A stretch of 38,790 nt of DNA from Pelosinus fermentans. GTDB lineage: Bacteria > Bacillota > Negativicutes > DSM-13327. The stretch spans positions 28,748 through 67,537 of the forward strand of contig DJJR01000005.1 in assembly GCA_002434245.1 (NCBI GenBank). Direction: 5' to 3'. How positions within the stretch are numbered: position 1 is the stretch's first letter; each line of letters starts with the position of its first letter. The notes below the pieces were generated by a model, which ran no database searches, was not told where the DNA came from, and saw only the letters and a program-made list of their open reading frames with translations. A program made the translations under genes and the position numbers. This document shows, piece after piece, positions 24,529-33,139 of this stretch.

Positions 24529-25391
24529 TGAGTGCTCATGATAGTAATCTATCCTATGTTCCCACCTGGTGTGCTGGCTGTGGCAATTATGGCATCATCA
24601 ATTCACTAAAAAAAGCCCTGACTTCCCTTAACTTGGATTTAGAACAAACGGTACTGGCCACAGGGATTGGCTGTGCCAGTAAAATCAGTCAATATGTGAA
24701 TACCTATCGCATTGAAACCTTACACGGCCGTTCTCTGCCTGTTGCCACAGGAGTCAAATTAGCAAATCACAATCTGACTGTAATTGCCGAAGGCGGCGAT
24801 GGAGATGGAATGGGGCTCGGAATGGGGCATTTCATCCATACGGCAAGACGCAATTTGGATATTACCTATTTTATTCATAATAACCAGATTTATGGTTTAA
24901 CCAAAGGACAGACATCACCGACTAGTGATTTAGGAGCTGTCACGAAATTTACTCCTGCCCCCCTTGGCAATGTGGAACAGCCTATTAATATAGTAAAAAT
25001 GGCATTAAATGCAGGAGCTACCTTTGTGGCACGAGGCTTTGTCGGCAATAGCACGCAATTGGTTTCTCTCATGGCTGAGGCTATTAAACATCCCGGATTT
25101 GCCGTAGTTGATATTCTACAGCCTTGTGTTACTTTTAACCATGTGAATACATACCCATGGTATCAGCAGCGTGTTAAAGTCATTGAAAACATGGAAGGCT
25201 ATGACCCCACCAGCCTAGACAAGGCTCTGTCTTTTGCTGGCTTATGGGGGGAACAAATCCCTATAGGTTTATATTATCGTACAATACGTCCTACCTTTCA
25301 TGAATCCCTGCCCCAGCTTTCTGAGCAATCCCTGATGCAGCAGAAGATCGATAATGTGGATATAACAGGACTGATGAAGGGGCTTTATTAA
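24528..25391 (+). CDS. korB: 2-oxoacid:ferredoxin oxidoreductase, beta subunit (TPP)
   Basis: A 287-aa thiamine diphosphate-binding partner of the preceding gene. It has PTWCAGCGNYGI (Cys15, Cys18), GIGCASKI (Cys49) and a fourth cysteine near LQPCVTF, the ligand set for the single [4Fe-4S] cluster of two-subunit OFORs. The TPP motif is EGGDGDGMGLGMGHFIHTARRN followed by NNQIYGLTKGQTSPTS. The two-gene, ferredoxin-free layout is that of KorAB of archaea and mycobacteria, unlike the KorDABC set at 33140-35912. ATG 24528 overlaps the korA stop and follows AAGGAGG. Confidence 0.92.
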   Translation: MSAHDSNLSYVPTWCAGCGNYGIINSLKKALTSLNLDLEQTVLATGIGCASKISQYVNTYRIETLHGRSLPVATGVKLANHNLTVIAEGGDGDGMGLGMGHFIHTARRNLDITYFIHNNQIYGLTKGQTSPTSDLGAVTKFTPAPLGNVEQPINIVKMALNAGATFVARGFVGNSTQLVSLMAEAIKHPGFAVVDILQPCVTFNHVNTYPWYQQRVKVIENMEGYDPTSLDKALSFAGLWGEQIPIGLYYRTIRPTFHESLPQLSEQSLMQQKIDNVDITGLMKGLY

Positions 25392-25449
25392 TAACCCAAG
25401 GGAAAACACACGCAGCATATTATATTGGCAAAAGCATATTTCTTTAACA

Positions 25450-25491
25450 AAAAAACTGTCGCACTAACAAATGATAGTGCGACAGTTTTTT
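25450..25491. terminator. Bidirectional terminator between korB and the hydroxyacid dehydrogenase
   Basis: Perfect 17-bp stem, AAAAAACTGTCGCACTA (25450-25466) against 25475-25491, with 8-nt loop, A run on the left and T run on the right. Confidence 0.92.
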
Positions 25492-25535
25492 GCTGTAAAA
25501 AAGCACCCCAAACTTTAGTGACACTGCTTAGCCAC

Positions 25536-26465
25536 TCAGGTTAGCGAGGAAGTTTCTAAAAGAAAATTCGCTATTTTCTCAGAAATAGCCTGTGAAACAT
25601 AAACTTGCGCTTCATTTGTGCGCGCTCCAATATGAGGTGTTATGACCACATTATCAAACTGCAATAAATCACAGTTTTTATTCACCGGTTCTTCCTCTAG
25701 CACATCTAGCCCCATCCCACCAATTTTCCCGTTCTTTAAGCCTCTATAGACTGCTGCTTCTGATAAAATTCCACCTCTGGCTGCATTGATAATAATGACC
25801 CCATTTTTCATCTTGTCAATTTCCTCATCGGCGATCAGATACTTAGTTTGAGACGTTAAAGGTGCATGAACTGTGATAACATCAGCCTTCGCAACTAGAT
25901 CATCTAGATTTATCAAAGTAACCTTAAGATCACTCGCAATTTCTGCAGAGCAATAGGGGTCAAAAGCTACCACATCCATACCGATGGCTGAACAGATCTT
26001 CGCAACCCGAGCGCCAATTTTCCCTAATGCGATGATTCCCAGTGTTTTACCTTTAAGCTGAGTTCCGATAAAATGATTCGTATTCCAACTACCATTTTTC
26101 ACATCATTATTAGCTGGTACAATTTTCCGCGCTACAGAAAGCATTAGACTGACAGCCAGCTCTGCTGTTGAATCTAAATTCCCATCAGTCACATTCAAAA
26201 CTGTAATACCGAGTTCCCTAGCGGCCTCTAAATCAATATGATCAAGTCCAATACCATGCATCCCAATTACTTTCAATTCTTTTCCAAGCATCATAATCTC
26301 CCGAGAAACCTGTACTCTACTCCGAACTATTAACGCATCAACATCTGCAATTTCAGTTGTCAGTTCAGCGACACTCATGCCAAACTTGCAGATGACTTCA
26401 AAACCTTTTAGCGTCAAAAGCTGTGGTCCACTTTCGTGAATTTTCTCTGTAATTAATACTCTCAT
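25536..26465 (-). CDS. D-2-hydroxyacid dehydrogenase (PGDH-like)
   Basis: A 309-aa NAD-dependent dehydrogenase of the 3-phosphoglycerate/glycerate dehydrogenase group without the C-terminal regulatory domain. The Rossmann signature is LGIIALGKIG, where the first glycine of GxGxxG is Ala. The catalytic Arg (INAARGGIL), Glu (LDVLEEEPV) and His (TPHIGART) are present. MHGIGLDHIDLEAARELGI is typical. As the last gene of a GntP-UxaA operon it probably oxidises or reduces a hydroxyacid in that pathway; serine biosynthesis is less likely. ATG 26465 lies nine bases after GGAG; the ATG at 26480 is too close to that site. Confidence 0.87.
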   Translation of the reverse strand: MRVLITEKIHESGPQLLTLKGFEVICKFGMSVAELTTEIADVDALIVRSRVQVSREIMMLGKELKVIGMHGIGLDHIDLEAARELGITVLNVTDGNLDSTAELAVSLMLSVARKIVPANNDVKNGSWNTNHFIGTQLKGKTLGIIALGKIGARVAKICSAIGMDVVAFDPYCSAEIASDLKVTLINLDDLVAKADVITVHAPLTSQTKYLIADEEIDKMKNGVIIINAARGGILSEAAVYRGLKNGKIGGMGLDVLEEEPVNKNCDLLQFDNVVITPHIGARTNEAQVYVSQAISEKIANFLLETSSLT

Positions 26466-26582
26466 ATTACATTTCTCCAATTCTTAATCGTTCTATTTTA
26501 CGAATAGTTCTATTAGTCCTTTTAAATAACTTGGCTAATGTGCATTACCTTGAATTTGCCAAACATTTATTCTAAATATAAA

Positions 26583-27752
26583 TTAACGCCTAGCAATAAC
26601 GAATAATTCATCTCCACCAATCTTTTCAGCTGTTGTTAATTCTCCATTAGCGACTCTAATCATCATCTCAAGCAGCTGCTTCCCTTTTATTTCAACAGGC
26701 ATGCCTTCAGAAATAATATCACCAGCATAAAAGTCAAAGTTTTCTTGCATACTTTTATAAGTAAACTGATTTCCAGTTACCTTAATAACTGGCACAAATG
26801 GGAACCCTGTTGGATTTCCTCTGCCAGTGGTAAAGGCAACTAATTGCGCTCCACATCCAATCATACCAGTCACGACTTCCCCATCTTGACTTTCATATTT
26901 CATAAGGAACAATCCCTTTTGTCCTGGTTGAGGAGAAGTTGAATATTCAAGTACGTCCACAATTGGTGAAGTTCCTGATTTATGAACACCGCCAAGAGCC
27001 TTTTCCACAATCGTTGTAACGCCACCAGTAAAGTTCCCTGGGGAAATTAGTTCATTACGCCCCGGGTATCTTTCATCAATCTTGCTACGTAAAACCTCCT
27101 CTATTTCATAAACTGCAGAATAAACTTTCTTAGCTACCTCTTCATTAACAGCTCGACGTGCAAGCATTTCCTCAGTACTTATCAATTCATTAAGTTCTGA
27201 TAAAATAGCGCTCCCCCCTTCTGCAATTAATAAGTCACACGCTTCGCCTACTGCTGGGTTTGCAGCAAGGCCGCTTGTTGCATCTGTTCCACCACATTTA
27301 GTAGCAACCATTAATTCTGATAGATCACATTCAACACGTTTCATTTTTGATGCGAGCTTTACAAATTCCTTGGCAGCCGCAACTCCCTTCTTAATCGTGT
27401 TAGCTGTGCCACCCTCTTCCTGAATCACAAACTTAACGACAGGCTTTCCAGATGCCTTTATTCCTTCATATAACTCATCTGGTGTAAAACGCTCACAACC
27501 TAAACCAACAACAACGACTGCTGCAACATTGGGATGATTTCCCATAGCGATAAGAGTTCGTGCAGTGATTTCAAAATCTAGTCCAATTTGTGTACATCCA
27601 ACTGGATGTCTTAGTGCAACTACCCCCTCAACTTGATCGGCAATAGCCTCTACTGTTGAATTAGCACAAAAAACGGATGGAATGATTACAACATAGTTTC
27701 TAATACCAACAGTACCATTTGAGCGTCTATATCCCATAAAATTCATTGACAT
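26583..27752 (-). CDS. UxaA-family dehydratase, large (catalytic) subunit
   Basis: A 389-aa protein matching the C-terminal catalytic region of altronate/galactarate dehydratases (UxaA, GarD). Conserved cysteines are in HPVGCTQIGLD (Cys53), VVGLGCERF (Cys86) and VATKCGGTDATSG, the likely iron-binding positions. GNFTGGVTTIVEKALGGVHKSG and TGRGNPTGFPFVPVIKVTGN are further family blocks. The family removes water from sugar acids; the split relative (2R)-sulfolactate sulfo-lyase SuyAB has the same two-gene form, but the GCTQ and GLGCE motifs here look more altronate-like. The substrate is unresolved. It begins 15 bases after the small-subunit stop, preceded by AAGGAG. Confidence 0.85.
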   Translation of the reverse strand: MSMNFMGYRRSNGTVGIRNYVVIIPSVFCANSTVEAIADQVEGVVALRHPVGCTQIGLDFEITARTLIAMGNHPNVAAVVVVGLGCERFTPDELYEGIKASGKPVVKFVIQEEGGTANTIKKGVAAAKEFVKLASKMKRVECDLSELMVATKCGGTDATSGLAANPAVGEACDLLIAEGGSAILSELNELISTEEMLARRAVNEEVAKKVYSAVYEIEEVLRSKIDERYPGRNELISPGNFTGGVTTIVEKALGGVHKSGTSPIVDVLEYSTSPQPGQKGLFLMKYESQDGEVVTGMIGCGAQLVAFTTGRGNPTGFPFVPVIKVTGNQFTYKSMQENFDFYAGDIISEGMPVEIKGKQLLEMMIRVANGELTTAEKIGGDELFVIARR

Positions 27753-27767
27753 GATACTTTTTCTCCT

Positions 27768-28043
27768 TTATCTTTTTTGCGTTCCACGATCACAGCCTGT
27801 ATTGTGTCCATGTATCCATGTCCCCTTAGGTATAGCTGTTTTTGCAAAACCAATCTCTTCACCGTATTTATAAATAGGTTCTTTTTCTTCAATATCCACT
27901 ATTGCCACTTTATGTGCAAATTCAACGTCCTCTAACAAAGTAATTTCACCACGAGGTGTTTGGATACGATCTCCCTTGCTAGCGTTTTCTAAGACCATAG
28001 CAACGGAGTCCTTGGGGTTGACAACAAGACTTTTTCTCAACAT
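27768..28043 (-). CDS. UxaA-family dehydratase, small (SAF-domain) subunit
   Basis: A 91-aa SAF-type beta-clip protein equal to the N-terminal domain of UxaA/GarD, encoded separately from the catalytic part. NPKDSVAMVLENASKGD and the AHKVAIVDIEEKEPIYKYGE block are the family core. The C-terminus, WIHGHNTGCDRGTQKR, is where relatives have the active-site HxHN motif (VHVHN); here it is HGHN and is followed by a cysteine. It is adjacent to and probably co-translated with the large subunit. ATG 28043 follows AAGGA. Confidence 0.85.
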   Translation of the reverse strand: MLRKSLVVNPKDSVAMVLENASKGDRIQTPRGEITLLEDVEFAHKVAIVDIEEKEPIYKYGEEIGFAKTAIPKGTWIHGHNTGCDRGTQKR

Positions 28044-28148
28044 AACAAATCCTTCTTTTAAGTTTATTTTCTATTAGCCGTTTTGTAGCATCCTACAAAC
28101 ATTATTTACTTTTTTTCCAATACTTTAATAAGCAAATTTCAAATTAGA

Positions 28149-29477
28149 CTATAGACCAAATGCCTGTAATGCTAAAACTCCAAGCAGACCAAGGAAACCG
28201 AGTACTGTTGTATATACAGATCTTGTTTTTAATGCATCAATGACTGATAAGTTGAAGAATTCTTTATACATCCAAAAACCTGCATCGTTTACATGTGAAG
28301 TGAACGCACTACCACATGATGTAGCCAGAACCATCAATTCTGGGCTGACTCCACAGGTAGCTATCATAGGTGCAATGATTCCTGAAGCTGTAATTACAGA
28401 AACTGTAGCTGAACCAACAGATAGTCTTATACCGGCTGCAATACACCAAGCTAACACTAAAGGAGACACGCTTAAATTTTGTGTCATATTCTTAATAACA
28501 ACGGCTACACCTGAGGAAACTATTACTTCTTTAAATGCACCGCCGGCTCCAATAACTAGTGCAATCATAGCAATACCCTTTACAGAACTGCCAATACTCT
28601 TCATAACATCTTCTAGCATTCTACCTCTAGCAACTCCTAGAGAGTAGGCAGAATAAAGAACCGTCACCAATAATGCAATGGGTGCATCACCGAAGAAGTG
28701 AATCACTCCTACTACTGGTGCCTTTTTATCCATGTACATATCTGCATAAGTACTAATAGCCATTAATATGATGGGTAGTAAAGCAACCAGCATACTAACA
28801 CCAAAACCAGGTAGCTCTTCTTCTTTTAACACTTTTGGAACAGCTAATCCTTCTGGAACCGAACCCAGAATTTTTTTCATATACGGTAATTTTTCGAACA
28901 TCCAAGATAACACTATAGCGATTGGAATAGCAATAATAAGTCCATAGAGTAATGTTTTACCCATGCTTGCGCCATAAGCAATCGAAACTGCTGCTGGGCC
29001 TGGGTGTGGAGGTAAGAACCCATGTGTTATTGACAATCCAATAACTGCTGGTAAACCAACATGTATTAATGACATTTTTGTTTGAGCCGCTACAGTATAT
29101 ATGATTGGAATAATTACAATGAATCCAGCTTCAAAGAACATTGTAACACCAACAATAAATGCGGTTAACAACATAGCCCATTGAATATTTTTAAGTCCAA
29201 ACAATTTAATAAATGTACCTGAAATACGTTGTGCCGCTCCTGAATCTGAGAGCATCTTCCCAAGCATTGCGCCAAAAGCAAGAATAAGTATTAAGCTCTT
29301 TAATTGACCACCAATTCCGTTATATATAGCCGTTGTAATTTTAGCTAATGACAGTCCTTCCGCCAAGCCAACACCTATTGCAACAAGTATCAATGAAATA
29401 AATCCGTCAAATTTAAAACCTACTAGAAGTACGAGCAGCGCTACTACACCCAAAGCAACTATAAGCAATTCCGTCAT
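28149..29477 (-). CDS. GntP-family gluconate/sugar-acid:proton symporter
   Basis: A 442-aa membrane protein with about 12-14 hydrophobic helices. GntP markers are FGAMLGKMLSDSGAAQRIS, VGVTMFFEAGFIVIIPIIY, THGFLPPHPGPAAVSIAYG, VGSATVSVITASGIIAPM and SHVNDAGFWMYKEFF. Members carry gluconate, idonate, glycerate or related acids inward with protons. It is the first gene of an operon with the UxaA-type dehydratase and a hydroxyacid dehydrogenase, so the transported acid is presumably their substrate. ATG 29477 follows AAGGAG. The likely promoter lies about 220 bp upstream, beside a LysR-type element shared with the ilvD operon. Confidence 0.92.
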   Translation of the reverse strand: MTELLIVALGVVALLVLLVGFKFDGFISLILVAIGVGLAEGLSLAKITTAIYNGIGGQLKSLILILAFGAMLGKMLSDSGAAQRISGTFIKLFGLKNIQWAMLLTAFIVGVTMFFEAGFIVIIPIIYTVAAQTKMSLIHVGLPAVIGLSITHGFLPPHPGPAAVSIAYGASMGKTLLYGLIIAIPIAIVLSWMFEKLPYMKKILGSVPEGLAVPKVLKEEELPGFGVSMLVALLPIILMAISTYADMYMDKKAPVVGVIHFFGDAPIALLVTVLYSAYSLGVARGRMLEDVMKSIGSSVKGIAMIALVIGAGGAFKEVIVSSGVAVVIKNMTQNLSVSPLVLAWCIAAGIRLSVGSATVSVITASGIIAPMIATCGVSPELMVLATSCGSAFTSHVNDAGFWMYKEFFNLSVIDALKTRSVYTTVLGFLGLLGVLALQAFGL

Positions 29478-29540
29478 GTTAAAATTCTCCTTATGTAATA
29501 TATTTAGGTTAGGAAAGGCAACCTATAATCCTTTATTAGC

Positions 29541-29583
29541 TGATTCATTTTACGACTCACCGTATATGAATCAATTACTACCA
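29541..29583 (-). promoter_or_regulatory. Hairpin/dyad in the gntP leader
   Basis: Arms TGATTCAT (29541-29548) and ATGAATCA (29576-29583) with an inner TACG/CGTA pair, a near-perfect dyad about 64 bp before gntP. It could be an operator for a second regulator or an RNA structure in the leader. Confidence 0.45.
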
Positions 29584-29704
29584 TGATTGTTCAAATAGTT
29601 CCCAAGCGTTGCCTAGCATCGACTTCAAATTCTGGTTGTTTTTTACATTAATTACAGTATATTGCCTTTGATTTTCAATAATTGATTTAATATTTTAAAT
29701 TTTT

Positions 29705-29787
29705 AGTATAGTTTAAATATTATTTTAATTCAGTCTATTAGTAAAATGACTTATTTCAATATAACTTATTCTGATTATCGATAAGAT
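29705..29787 (-). promoter_or_regulatory. LysR-type element and promoter of the gntP operon
   Basis: Minus-strand promoter: -35 CTGAAT (29728-29733), 17-bp spacer, -10 TATACT (29705-29710). The 61-bp block 29727-29787 matches 37690-37750 at 50 of 61 positions without gaps. It contains the dyad CTTAT-N11-ATAAG (29765-29785), a T-N11-A LysR-type site centred near -77. Confidence 0.7.
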
Positions 29788-29910
29788 TAGGATAATGATC
29801 CTTTTATAGAGCTTTTACGAAACAGATTCCTGGGATCGCCTATAGAATAAGCAGCTATAATTTGATATTGAAGAATCCGTTCGATCAGAAATTATGTTCA
29901 TAGGAAAGAA

Positions 29911-29943
29911 GCCATATAAAAGCCCATTCTATTTTTATATGGC
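29911..29943 (-). terminator. Terminator of the ilvD-kor-suc-dmlA operon
   Basis: An 11-bp stem, GCCATATAAAA (29911-29921) against 29933-29943, followed on the minus strand by TTCTTTCC, 16 bp after the dmlA stop. Confidence 0.7.
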
Positions 29944-29959
29944 CGCATAGCATTCTAAA

Positions 29960-31033
29960 TTACTTCTTCATGGCATGAATGGCAGATACAACAGCATCGC
30001 CAACTTCATTCGTCTTAGCTTGCCCACCTAAATCTGGTGTCAAATATTCCTTTTTAACCAATACTTGTTCAAGTGCTGTTAAAACGGTTTCTCCCCAAGT
30101 TTCATATCCAAAAAAATCAAGCATTTGACTCACAGACCAAATTGAGGCCATTGGATTGGCAATCCCCTTGCCCGCAATATCAGGTGCCGACCCATGAATG
30201 GGTTCAAACATGGATGGATGTTTGCGTTCTGGATTCAAATTGGCTCCTGCGGCCAATCCTAGACCACCAGCAATCGCGGCCCCTAAATCTGTAATGATAT
30301 CACCAAATAGATTGGAGGTGACGATAATTTGAAACCGCCCTGGATCTTTTATAAAAAACATACAGGCAGCATCCACCAAATAGGAATAGGTCTTCACATC
30401 AGGATATTCATAGCCTACTTCGGCAAATATTTCATCCCAAAACACCATGGAATAATTTAAGGCATTAGCCTTGCTGATACTCGTGAGGGTCTTGCCTGTG
30501 GCGCGCGCTATTTCATAGGCATAACGAATAATCCTTTCTGTTCCTTTGCGAGAAAAAACTCCTGTTTGCAATACAACTTCTTCAGGCTTACCTTTAAATA
30601 GCCAGTCTCCTGCTCCCGCATATTCGCCTTCACTATTTTCACGAACAACTAACATATCAATTTGTTCACGCTTGACACCTGTCAGTGGACAAGGGACACC
30701 TTCCAGTAATTGAATGGGCCTTAAATTCACATATTGATCAAAACCTTTTCTGATTCGTAGTAACAAGTCCCATAGTGAAATGTGATCTGGAACGCCTGGC
30801 GCACCAACAGCCCCCAAATAGATGGCATCAAACTCCTGTAAACGATCCATACCATCCTCATCCATCATTTTACTATGTTTAAGGTAGTACTCGCAGCCCC
30901 AGGGAAAGTGTACAAAATCAAAGGCAAATGTTCCATCCAGTGTTGCTACTTCATTCAATACTTTTATACCCTCGGTCAACACTTCTGGGCCAACTCCATC
31001 ACCAGCAATAACGGCAATTTTATATGTTTTCAT
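29960..31033 (-). CDS. D-malate/tartrate-type beta-decarboxylating dehydrogenase
   Basis: A 357-aa member of the isocitrate/isopropylmalate dehydrogenase family, closest by motif to DmlA/TtuC. PDHISLWDLLLRIRKGFDQYVNLRP is nearly the DmlA substrate loop, and VVRENSEGEYAGAG, SNLFGDIITDLGAAIAGGLG and FEPIHGSAPDIAGKGIANP are family blocks. DmlA oxidises D-malate to pyruvate and CO2; TtuC acts on tartrate. It could instead handle another 3-substituted malate. It is last in the operon after sucCD. Three ATGs occur in tandem; the third (31033) has the best distance from GGGAG. The substrate is inferred only to subfamily. Confidence 0.85.
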   Translation of the reverse strand: MKTYKIAVIAGDGVGPEVLTEGIKVLNEVATLDGTFAFDFVHFPWGCEYYLKHSKMMDEDGMDRLQEFDAIYLGAVGAPGVPDHISLWDLLLRIRKGFDQYVNLRPIQLLEGVPCPLTGVKREQIDMLVVRENSEGEYAGAGDWLFKGKPEEVVLQTGVFSRKGTERIIRYAYEIARATGKTLTSISKANALNYSMVFWDEIFAEVGYEYPDVKTYSYLVDAACMFFIKDPGRFQIIVTSNLFGDIITDLGAAIAGGLGLAAGANLNPERKHPSMFEPIHGSAPDIAGKGIANPMASIWSVSQMLDFFGYETWGETVLTALEQVLVKKEYLTPDLGGQAKTNEVGDAVVSAIHAMKK

Positions 31034-31067
31034 CATCATTCTCCCTATTTAGAAAGTTCTTCTTCTC

Positions 31068-31949
31068 TTAAGTTCTCTTAAGCAAGCTGTTGAGTCGTTC
31101 AACAATCTGGGCTGGGCTATCGGCAATATATACGCCTGCAGCAGTTAAAATTTCTATTTTAGATTCGGCGCTGCCTGCACCATCAGCACCAACAATGGCT
31201 CCAGCATGCCCCATGACTTTACCCTTAGGTGCATGTCGACCAGCAATATAGGCAATGACTGGTTTACTGACATGATTTTTAATATATGCAGCTGCCATTT
31301 CTTCGTCGGCGCCACCAATTTCACCAATCATGACAATGGCCTTAGTTTGTTCATCCTTCTCGAATAAAGGCAATAATTTAACAAAAGAGGTCCCTGGTAT
31401 GACATCGCCGCCAACCCCCACACATGTTGACTGTCCAATACCCTGCTTGGTCATTTCGTTCACTGTTTCATAGGAATTTGTCGCACTACGTGACATTAAC
31501 CCTACGGAACCTTCTAAGTAGATCCGGTGATCCATGAAACCAGCCTTGGCTTTGCCTGGTGAAATAACACCAAAGGAATTAGGCCCAACAATGGTTATGT
31601 CCTTGTTAGCCCGATTAATATGATAAATTGTTCGCATATCCTTTACAGGTACGCCTTCGGCAATGGTGATAATAAGCTTAACACCAGCAGCGATTTGTTC
31701 TAAAATAGCCCCTAAGGTGCGTTGTGGTGGTACAAACAGCACAGCTGCATTGACCCGGTGTTCTGTTACAGCTTCTTCCACTGAATTATAAACGGGTACA
31801 CCTTCAACGGTTTGCCCACCTTTTCCCGGAGTGACGCCTGCCACTACATTGGTTCCATATTCCAGCATCATTTTTGTATGGTAAGACCCTTCCCGACCCG
31901 TAATACCCTGCACGATCAACCTAGTTGATGCATCAACTAAAATACTCAT
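31068..31949 (-). CDS. sucD: Succinyl-CoA synthetase (ADP-forming), alpha subunit
   Basis: A 293-aa alpha subunit of the acid-thiol ligase that makes ATP from succinyl-CoA. CoA-binding Rossmann domain: [22 protein letters not shown]. The phosphohistidine region is [20 protein letters not shown], and [16 protein letters not shown] is typical. ATG 31949 follows AAGGGGGG. It lies 18 bases after sucC. Placed between KorDABC and DmlA it should convert the acyl-CoA made by Kor to free acid with substrate-level phosphorylation. Confidence 0.94.
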   Translation of the reverse strand: MSILVDASTRLIVQGITGREGSYHTKMMLEYGTNVVAGVTPGKGGQTVEGVPVYNSVEEAVTEHRVNAAVLFVPPQRTLGAILEQIAAGVKLIITIAEGVPVKDMRTIYHINRANKDITIVGPNSFGVISPGKAKAGFMDHRIYLEGSVGLMSRSATNSYETVNEMTKQGIGQSTCVGVGGDVIPGTSFVKLLPLFEKDEQTKAIVMIGEIGGADEEMAAAYIKNHVSKPVIAYIAGRHAPKGKVMGHAGAIVGADGAGSAESKIEILTAAGVYIADSPAQIVERLNSLLKRT

Positions 31950-31967
31950 ATAAATCCCCCCTTACAA

Positions 31968-33122
31968 TTAGTCGTTAATCTGAGTTTTTAACACTTTTTC
32001 CGAAGCCTCTTTAACATTGTGGGCAATGATAACATTGGCTCTGTTGGCTGCTATCAACAGCTTCATCCCTTCTTCTCTGTTCGTCCCATCCAGTTTAGCT
32101 ACAATGGGGATACATAAATCTGGCTGCTGGGCAGCTTTCAGAATGCCTGCTGCAATTTCGTCGCAACGGGTAATCCCTCCAAAAATGCTAATAAGCAAGG
32201 CTTTTACGCTGGGGTTCTGGGCCAAAATTCGAATGCCCTCAGCCACTCGCTCTGCCGTGGCGCCACCACTCAAGTCAAGGGCGCAAGCGACTTGCCCCCC
32301 CTGCTTGGATATCCAATCAACGCAGGCCATAATCATGCCTGAACCATTACTGATAACGCCTACAGTACCTGTTGATTCTACATCAATATAGAGGAATTTG
32401 ACGGCTTTCGCTTGTTTCTCCAACTCATTCACATACATACTTTCACGCCACTGCAACAAATCGGGATGGCGGTACATGGCACTATCATCGATCTCAACCT
32501 TAGCATCAGCAGCGATAATTGTGCCGTCTTCTAATCTCATTAGGGGATTAATCTCAACAAGCATACAATCATATTCAGTATATAAGGCATACAGTAAACG
32601 GATCGTTTCTGTAATTTGACTCTTCAGCTCTGGTTCCACCAGCCCTGCTTTTCTAAATAAACTGGCAAAATAGAAATCTTGCAAACCAATTAAAGGATCA
32701 ACAATGACTTTGGCAATTTTATCTGGGTTGTTTAAAGCAACTTCTTCAATATCCACGCCGCCATGTTTACTGAAAATAAGCACGGGCATACGGCTGCCAC
32801 TATCTAAAGTGATTGATAAATAATATTCGGCGACGAATGGTACACATTCTTCTACTAGAATAGCATCAATTTTGCAATCTTTAAGTTCTGCTCCTAATAA
32901 CTGGGTGGTAAGAATTTCAGCGTCCTTGCTATTTAATACCCGTTTTACGCCCCCCGCTTTTCCCCGTCCACCAGCTAATACTTGGGCTTTTACCATGGCT
33001 GGAAATTTTATGGTCATTACTTTTTCTGACATTTTCTTAATAGTATTGATCACAACACCCTGTGGCGTTTTGATACCGTACTGTTTAAACAGCTGTTTAC
33101 CTTGAAACTCATATAATTTCAT
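31968..33122 (-). CDS. sucC: Succinyl-CoA synthetase (ADP-forming), beta subunit
   Basis: A 384-aa ATP-grasp subunit. MKLYEFQGKQLFKQYGIKTP is the family start; VKAQVLAGGRGKAGGVKRV is the nucleotide-binding glycine loop, and CMLVEINPLMRLEDG the metal site. The C-terminal flavodoxin-like domain has GTVGVISNGSGMIMACVDWI and LDLSGGATAERVAEGI, where SucC usually has NFLDVGGGA; the change LDLSGG suggests substrate adaptation, such as another short acyl-CoA (inference). Length is normal. It follows korC by 17 bases. Confidence 0.93.
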   Translation of the reverse strand: MKLYEFQGKQLFKQYGIKTPQGVVINTIKKMSEKVMTIKFPAMVKAQVLAGGRGKAGGVKRVLNSKDAEILTTQLLGAELKDCKIDAILVEECVPFVAEYYLSITLDSGSRMPVLIFSKHGGVDIEEVALNNPDKIAKVIVDPLIGLQDFYFASLFRKAGLVEPELKSQITETIRLLYALYTEYDCMLVEINPLMRLEDGTIIAADAKVEIDDSAMYRHPDLLQWRESMYVNELEKQAKAVKFLYIDVESTGTVGVISNGSGMIMACVDWISKQGGQVACALDLSGGATAERVAEGIRILAQNPSVKALLISIFGGITRCDEIAAGILKAAQQPDLCIPIVAKLDGTNREEGMKLLIAANRANVIIAHNVKEASEKVLKTQIND

Positions 33123-33139
33123 ATATTTTCACCCCTCTA

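Larger units (their letters stand above)
29478..29959. other. Gene-free regulatory stretch of about 480 bases
   Basis: Read leftwards from dmlA it holds the dmlA terminator (29911-29943), about 120 bases of unassigned DNA, the LysR-type element with promoter (29705-29787), a long AT-rich leader, and a hairpin close to gntP (29541-29583). No frame looks coding. Confidence 0.7.

Noticed and set aside
25536..28043. (2R)-sulfolactate sulfo-lyase SuyAB with sulfolactate dehydrogenase
   Set aside because: Sizes and gene order fit, but the large subunit has altronate-type GCTQ and GLGCE motifs, and no sulfite or sulfonate genes are seen. Left as a possibility only.
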